DNA of 64,000 nucleotides, taken from NCBI GenBank assembly GCA_965656185.1, contig CBFHJH010000010.1:40168-104167 (forward strand), in the 5' to 3' direction. The DNA is from Croceimicrobium sp965656185 (lineage in GTDB: Bacteria; Bacteroidota; Bacteroidia; Flavobacteriales; Schleiferiaceae). Below the pieces are notes generated by a model, which saw only the letters and a list, made by a program, of their open reading frames with translations, had not been told where the DNA came from and ran no database searches. A program made the position numbers and the translations under genes. Shown in pieces: positions 59,740 through 64,000 of the stretch. Each line of letters begins with the position of its first letter. Within the stretch, counting starts at the first letter, position 1.

Positions 59740-61148
59740 GGCCGATAAGAAATGCTCTCGAACGCTTTATATGCTTTCTGATCGAATTCTTGCCCCGTGT
59801 CCTTTAGAACAAAAACAGCATAGCCTTCACTCTGTAGACGTCTTAGTTCACGCGGTGGAGGTAAAAAGTCGAAAGCAATTTGGCCGATATAATACATGGC
59901 TTGTGGATACTCTAATCTTGGCAAATTAAAGAGTAAGCTGTTTTCCGGTAGGGCTGTCGCCAGATCGCGGTAAAAATCGGCAACCTTGCTTTCCGGGTCA
60001 CTTAAGGAAGCTTGGTAAAGCTTATTGATCTGAATCGAAGAAATTAGCAATGCGATACCGGTCATTAAAGCGCTAAACTGCAGTTTCCAACCTTTTTCTG
60101 GCAGATTGGCGTGCTGAAGCCCAACATATAAAGGAACTAAAGCAATTATGGTATAAGCGGGCAACTTGGTTTTTGCCAGACTAAAGAACAAGAGTACAAA
60201 GGCGAAGCTAAACCAATAGGGCCAACTGGGGGAGAGCTTTTTAGCCTTCAAAAGGTAAACAGCGCTTAGAAGTAATGGTACCGAGTAGTAGCTAAGCCAA
60301 ATCTTTAAATGAAAGTACCAAGCTTGGTGGTGGCCTTCCAGCGCATTTCCGAAATGTTTTCTGCTGTAATTCATCGAAACTAGCCATTCCTGAGGATGCA
60401 AGATATAGGCATATAGGTGCCAAGCACCGCCAAGTAACAAACAGAGGCCTAAAGCCATAATGAAACCGCGCCAAAGCCTTTTAGCTTCCGAATTTTGTTT
60501 TAAACTGCTATTGAGGGCCCAAAGGCCAAAACTTAGGTATACCAGCAGCCCGGGCAGCCACTTTGTGAGTAAGGCGGCAGCGCTAAATAAGCCAATGGCT
60601 AGGGCATAGGGCCACCTTCTCTTTTGTTTGAAGAGTTCTAGAAAGTAATAGGATAGTGCAATATGGCCCAAGAAGCTAATGTCATTATGGTCCATGCCCA
60701 TGCGACCCGAAATCAGTGAAAAGAACAGAGGAGAAAGGCTAAAGGCTCCTGCCATTAAAGTAGAAAGAGCCCGACTATGGCCATAGATTCGGGCAATCTT
60801 ATACAGGGCAAAAGCAAAGGCATAGAACATAAGCGCTGAATTCAGTCGCATTACCCATATCTCATCGCCAAGCATACGCATCCAAAAAGCCATTTGATAG
60901 GAGAAAAGGGGTGGTTTATGAAGCCAAGCTTCGGCTAAGGGCCAGGCGCTACTATTGAAATTGGCGAATGGAATGTGCGGGTAGAGCATGGGAAAGCTTA
61001 AGTCCTTGCTCAAGTTTAAGGCAACCAAAGCATGAAATCGCTCGTCCCATGGGAAAAGGTGATTGGTGATCTGAATGGTAAATAAGGCTAAGGCCAGCAG
61101 TAAGATTGAAGCTAGGATGGGCCAAAGCGAGGAGTTCAGTTTATTCAT
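59736..61148 (-). CDS. GT39/ArnT-like polytopic glycosyltransferase
   Basis: 470 aa, about 11 helices. N-terminal TM (about 10-28), then WDERFHALVALNLSKDLSF with the acidic catalytic pair of GT-C enzymes and LHKPPLFSYQ, the HKPPL motif shared with ArnT/PMT. Consistent with transfer of a sugar from a lipid-phosphate carrier in the periplasm. Overlaps the next membrane protein's stop by eight bases, so they should be co-translated. Its end overlaps the YejF-like stop by four bases. The acceptor is unknown: glycoprotein or glycolipid are both possible. Confidence 0.8.
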   Translation of the reverse strand: MNKLNSSLWPILASILLLALALFTIQITNHLFPWDERFHALVALNLSKDLSFPMLYPHIPFANFNSSAWPLAEAWLHKPPLFSYQMAFWMRMLGDEIWVMRLNSALMFYAFAFALYKIARIYGHSRALSTLMAGAFSLSPLFFSLISGRMGMDHNDISFLGHIALSYYFLELFKQKRRWPYALAIGLFSAAALLTKWLPGLLVYLSFGLWALNSSLKQNSEAKRLWRGFIMALGLCLLLGGAWHLYAYILHPQEWLVSMNYSRKHFGNALEGHHQAWYFHLKIWLSYYSVPLLLSAVYLLKAKKLSPSWPYWFSFAFVLLFFSLAKTKLPAYTIIALVPLYVGLQHANLPEKGWKLQFSALMTGIALLISSIQINKLYQASLSDPESKVADFYRDLATALPENSLLFNLPRLEYPQAMYYIGQIAFDFLPPPRELRRLQSEGYAVFVLKDTGQEFDQKAYKAFESISYRP

Positions 61149-62472
61149 CTTCCCCTCTTTTTGCCGCCTCGTAGTCTGGGTGGTCTAAATAAGATTCGTA
61201 GTCTTTTATAAAATGGTCTACAAAGAATTGCTTCCAAAACAACTCCTTAGTCATGCTATCATAATGAATGATCCCGCTTTTATACTGTTTATTCATGAAA
61301 ACAGACCATGTGGTTATAAAGCTTAAGACAATTATGGCCGGTATCTTAATGCTCCTTTTTTGTTTACCGATCCACTGCAGGCTAAAGCCTAGGGCCAGCG
61401 CCATGAGGGGTAAATAATCGATCATAGAGCGCGCACCAAAGCCTCCGCCATACCACCAGCACCACCAAGAGAAATTGATCCATAGGGCCAGGAAAAGGAC
61501 CACTAAAGCGACTAAGGTCTCGCGTTGCATTTTTTTCCAGGCCAGAATAAAGCCTGGCGCCGCGATCCAAAGAATTGGCGCATAGGTGAACCAACCTTTG
61601 CGGTAGGAGAAAAGGCCTTTCCATATTTCGGGATCGGTAAAGAAAAAGCGCTCATCATTGTAAGAATAGATCACCCAATGCCCGGTCATATGGTGCCAGT
61701 AAAGAAGTTGAGGGCTTATGGCTAAAAGAATCATAGCCAGCGCGGCTAGCCCATGTTGCCACCATTGTTTGGTGCTTAAAGAACGGTCCCAGATAAGTAA
61801 CATGAGTGGAAAGAGTAAGGCGATGACATTGGTGGGCCTTATTAAGATCATTACCCCCCCAATTAAACCTAGAAGTAGGGCTTGTCCTAGTTTAGGCGCT
61901 TTGCGATAGCGCTGAAAGAGCCAGAGCATAAAACTGATCAGGCTAAAGTTGAAAGCATGACTCATGGGCTCAACAAAGGAGTAATAAGGCAAATTGCTAC
62001 CAGCGTAGATCAAAACTACACTTATACTGGCAATTCCTTTGGGGAGATAATCGGCTAAAAAGCCCCGTAAGAACCACAAGCCTGCCAAGGTGTAGAACAA
62101 GACTGCGGAGACCAAAGCGAAGGGGTAGGGTGTGCTAAAACCATCGGCTGGGTATGCGTCGCTGATAGTAGCAAAAGTGTGAGCGACAAAGAAGAACGGA
62201 CTGTAAAGAATGGCGAGCCCGGACGTCATTTTAACGTACTTATTTCCCGCGGCATCGGAGCTCATATAGAAATGCCTTTCGCCCCATTGCGACACCGGTT
62301 CTTCAAACTTGATGTCTTCGTAAATAAAAAGGGCCGGCAGATAAGAGTAATACAGGGTCATATCCCAATCGATTACCCGACTGTGATTCCAGAATTTAGA
62401 AAAGCTAAAAACTAAAATGCAAACCGCTACTAATAACGGAAAGAAGTGCTCAAGTTTAAGTCTGAGAGGCAT
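61141..62472 (-). CDS. Polytopic membrane protein, GT-C-like
   Basis: 443 aa. Around ten helices; DWDMTLYYSYLPALFIYEDIKF after TM1, like the acidic loop of GT-C enzymes; a charged soluble end (NKQYKSGIIHYDSMTKELFWKQF, DYESYLDHPDYEAAKRGEDE). No motif firm enough to name a reaction. It precedes the GT39-like protein with an eight-base overlap and follows the CoA-transferase gene by one base, but those enzymes are unrelated. Probably a periplasm-facing sugar transferase. Confidence 0.6.
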   Translation of the reverse strand: MPLRLKLEHFFPLLVAVCILVFSFSKFWNHSRVIDWDMTLYYSYLPALFIYEDIKFEEPVSQWGERHFYMSSDAAGNKYVKMTSGLAILYSPFFFVAHTFATISDAYPADGFSTPYPFALVSAVLFYTLAGLWFLRGFLADYLPKGIASISVVLIYAGSNLPYYSFVEPMSHAFNFSLISFMLWLFQRYRKAPKLGQALLLGLIGGVMILIRPTNVIALLFPLMLLIWDRSLSTKQWWQHGLAALAMILLAISPQLLYWHHMTGHWVIYSYNDERFFFTDPEIWKGLFSYRKGWFTYAPILWIAAPGFILAWKKMQRETLVALVVLFLALWINFSWWCWWYGGGFGARSMIDYLPLMALALGFSLQWIGKQKRSIKIPAIIVLSFITTWSVFMNKQYKSGIIHYDSMTKELFWKQFFVDHFIKDYESYLDHPDYEAAKRGEDE

Positions 62473-62473
62473 C

Positions 62474-63130
62474 TTAGCCGAGCTGCATGGTCGGAATATC
62501 GCCTTCTACCACTAAGCGACCTTCGGTAGCGTTTTTCACTTCGTCTACACTCACGCCCGGAGCTAATTCCTTGAGGTGAAAGGCACCGTCTTTAATATCC
62601 ATGACCGCCAAATTGGTTACCACCTTTTTCACACAGGCCACACCGGTAAGCGGCAGGGTACATTTTTGCAATAGTTTTGAATCCCCTTTTTTGTTGGTGT
62701 GCATCATGGCTACAATTATATTCTCTGCCGAAGCAACGAGATCCATTGCGCCCCCCATGCCTTTTACCATTTTACCGGGAATTTTCCAGTTTGCGATATC
62801 TCCATTTTGCGCCACTTCCATTGCGCCTAAAACGGTCATGTGTACGTGCTGGCCTCGAATCATGCCAAAGCTGGTGGCCGAGTCGAAAAAGCTGGCCCCG
62901 GGCAAGGAGGTAATGGTTTGTTTACCGGCATTGATCAGGTCGGCATCTACTTGATCTTCGGTTGGGAAAGGGCCCATGCCAAGAATGCCATTTTCGGATT
63001 GAAACTCTACCGATATGCCTTCGGGAATGTAATTGGCTACTAAAGTGGGAATGCCAATACCGAGGTTTACATAGAAACCATCTTCCATTTCTTTTGCAAT
63101 ACGTTGAGCGATTCCGTTTTTATCGAGCAT
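62474..63130 (-). CDS. 3-oxoacid CoA-transferase subunit B
   Basis: 218 aa. Subunit B of succinyl-CoA/acetoacetate-type CoA transferase (ScoB/AtoA): LGIGIPTLVANYIP at about 23, SENGILGMGPFP with the catalytic Glu at about 45, and GKQTITSLPGASFFDSATSFGMIRGQHVHMT then GGAMDLV. The activity needs subunit A, usually encoded right next to it, but the neighbour upstream (63143-64000) is a membrane protein, not subunit A. Partner must lie elsewhere. Role: use or production of ketone-type CoA esters. Confidence 0.92.
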   Translation of the reverse strand: MLDKNGIAQRIAKEMEDGFYVNLGIGIPTLVANYIPEGISVEFQSENGILGMGPFPTEDQVDADLINAGKQTITSLPGASFFDSATSFGMIRGQHVHMTVLGAMEVAQNGDIANWKIPGKMVKGMGGAMDLVASAENIIVAMMHTNKKGDSKLLQKCTLPLTGVACVKKVVTNLAVMDIKDGAFHLKELAPGVSVDEVKNATEGRLVVEGDIPTMQLG

Positions 63131-63142
63131 ATGCGGTAAAAT

Positions 63143-64000
63143 TTAATTCAGTTCCCAAAGGGTCCATTCACTTTTTTTCAAACTAAAAGCTTCATTCTCT
63201 GGGTTCCAGAGGAAAAGTTTTAGTCTTTCGGTCTCTTCAGGCAGTTCCTTCAAAACTACAAAAAGGTGCCAATCCTGCCATTCCTTTTCGGGCCTTAAGT
63301 ATTCCCGTGCCCGGTAGGCGCGCCAGTAGACCTGCTTGCCGTGAAGGTCGAAGGCCTGAATGGCAAAAGCAAGTTTATGGGCTTGTGATATCTGCAACCT
63401 AAGCTTGGTGCTTATGGCTTGTGGCAAGGAGTCGTGGCTGAACTCTTTAATTATTTTTCCTTCTCGGTATTTTTCATGCCCTTCTAACTTAAAACTCCCT
63501 AGCAGGCTACGTTTTAATTTTCGCTTTCGCTGAAGGAGATATAAACCAGCGGCATTGCTGTCGATAGGGCTGTAATTATCTTGCCAACGCGACCTTTCCG
63601 AAGCTTCAGCAAGGCGGTAATCCAAGCTTTCGCCAGTATTTACCTGATAAGCGCTTAAAGCGGCACCGTACTTCTGCTGCAGAAAGTTCCACTGGGGCTC
63701 GTACAGGTAGGTTCCGCCAAAATTCTGACTTTCAAGGCTAACTAGTTTTTTATAAAAACGATTTGGTATCTGTTCTTGACTCCATGCTTGAAATGAAGCG
63801 TTTTCAAGCGAAAGCTTATGGAGCAAAAAGAGTGGAAAAATGACAGACCAGGCCAGGAAAAAGACCAAACTGCGGCGCCCCCTTTGGTAATGCCAGTCCA
63901 ATAGGGCTAAAAAACTAATCAGCCCAAAACAAAACCAATAGATCAAGGCCCGATCGAAAGGAAACTTCAGACCGATGAGCCAATGGCCAATGGGGTAAAA
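63143..64000 (-). CDS. C-terminal part of a membrane protein, truncated by window edge
   Basis: The frame is open to base 64000, so the true start is outside the window (a TTG at 63946 could be read as a start, but the 18 codons above it are open and hydrophobic-like). Visible: one or two membrane helices (about residues 20-65 of the visible part, LISFLALLDWH and LVFFLAWSVIFPLFLLH), then a soluble domain with FGGTYLYEPQWNFLQQKYGA and a C-terminal YREYLRPEKEWQDWHLFVVL-type beta segment. I do not recognise it. It resembles the tails of the other polytopic proteins in the window and may be a third GT-C-like protein. Confidence 0.5.
   Translation of the reverse strand, partial: FYPIGHWLIGLKFPFDRALIYWFCFGLISFLALLDWHYQRGRRSLVFFLAWSVIFPLFLLHKLSLENASFQAWSQEQIPNRFYKKLVSLESQNFGGTYLYEPQWNFLQQKYGAALSAYQVNTGESLDYRLAEASERSRWQDNYSPIDSNAAGLYLLQRKRKLKRSLLGSFKLEGHEKYREGKIIKEFSHDSLPQAISTKLRLQISQAHKLAFAIQAFDLHGKQVYWRAYRAREYLRPEKEWQDWHLFVVLKELPEETERLKLFLWNPENEAFSLKKSEWTLWELN

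Noticed and set aside
1..64000. tRNA, rRNA, CRISPR arrays, insertion sequences, attachment sites
   Set aside because: Looked for by eye on both strands and not seen: no cloverleaf-like gene, no repeat-spacer ladder, no transposase or integrase frame.

Overview
The window comes from a member of the Bacteroidota, most likely a marine-type Flavobacteriia (Flavobacteriales). The evidence is a T9SS-style C-terminal domain on a secreted lamin-tail protein, the small acidic DUF2795-type protein typical of the class, several lipoproteins with a Bacteroidota-like context, promoter -7 boxes of the TAnnTTTG type, and a SecA without the C-terminal zinc motif. No rRNA, tRNA, CRISPR array, insertion sequence or prophage gene was seen. 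Coding density is very high: no gene-free stretch exceeds about 170 bases, and many neighbours overlap.

Layout. 1-3136 (+): the 3' part of gpsA, an IYD-like nitroreductase and a large polytopic membrane protein. 3133-9905 (-): one tight eight-gene unit, tetR, a LolA-like carrier, two FtsX/LolC-type permeases, a LolD-type ATPase, an outer-membrane barrel and two lipoproteins, with paired imperfect palindromes just upstream of tetR. 9972-13933 (-): patatin-BamA-like protein and uvrC. 13966-21716: mutT-like Nudix, then serine hydrolase, lipB, a sugar isomerase, lspA, a zinc-ligand-poor DksA-like protein and ileS. 21844-23842 (+): a GluR0-like ligand-gated potassium channel and a beta-propeller lipoprotein. 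23839-30812 (-): AAA ATPase, HD hydrolase, RidA, and a two-gene glucan cluster (GT2 synthase with a glycosidase-like tail plus a glycosidase lipoprotein). 30893-38989: ligase-associated exonuclease, Na+/H+ antiporter, a cysteine-free ArsC-like protein, cobalamin adenosyltransferase, DUF2795 protein, GNAT, and a FIST sensor with a hybrid histidine kinase. 39124-50665: secA, an ECF sigma factor with a membrane-anchored barrel-like partner, an aminotransferase, FKBP, ABC-F, an exported MsrA and asd. 50710-64000: T9SS cargo, a PolB-type exonuclease, GH15, fused OtsA-OtsB, a fused peptide-ABC ATPase, two glycosyltransferase-like membrane proteins, a CoA-transferase subunit B and a truncated membrane protein.

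Most notable. (1) The GT2 synthase carries a C-terminal TIM-barrel-like domain that looks paralogous to the neighbouring glycosidase but lacks both catalytic glutamates. (2) The TetR-led envelope export operon. (3) An ArsC/LMW-phosphatase fold protein with no cysteine, the P-loop Cys being Ser. (4) Three runs of N that each add exactly 99 nt to otherwise gapless conserved genes, so they look artefactual. (5) Five of nine convergent gene pairs share a four-base overlapping stop. All homology statements come from motif recognition by eye; no database search was run.
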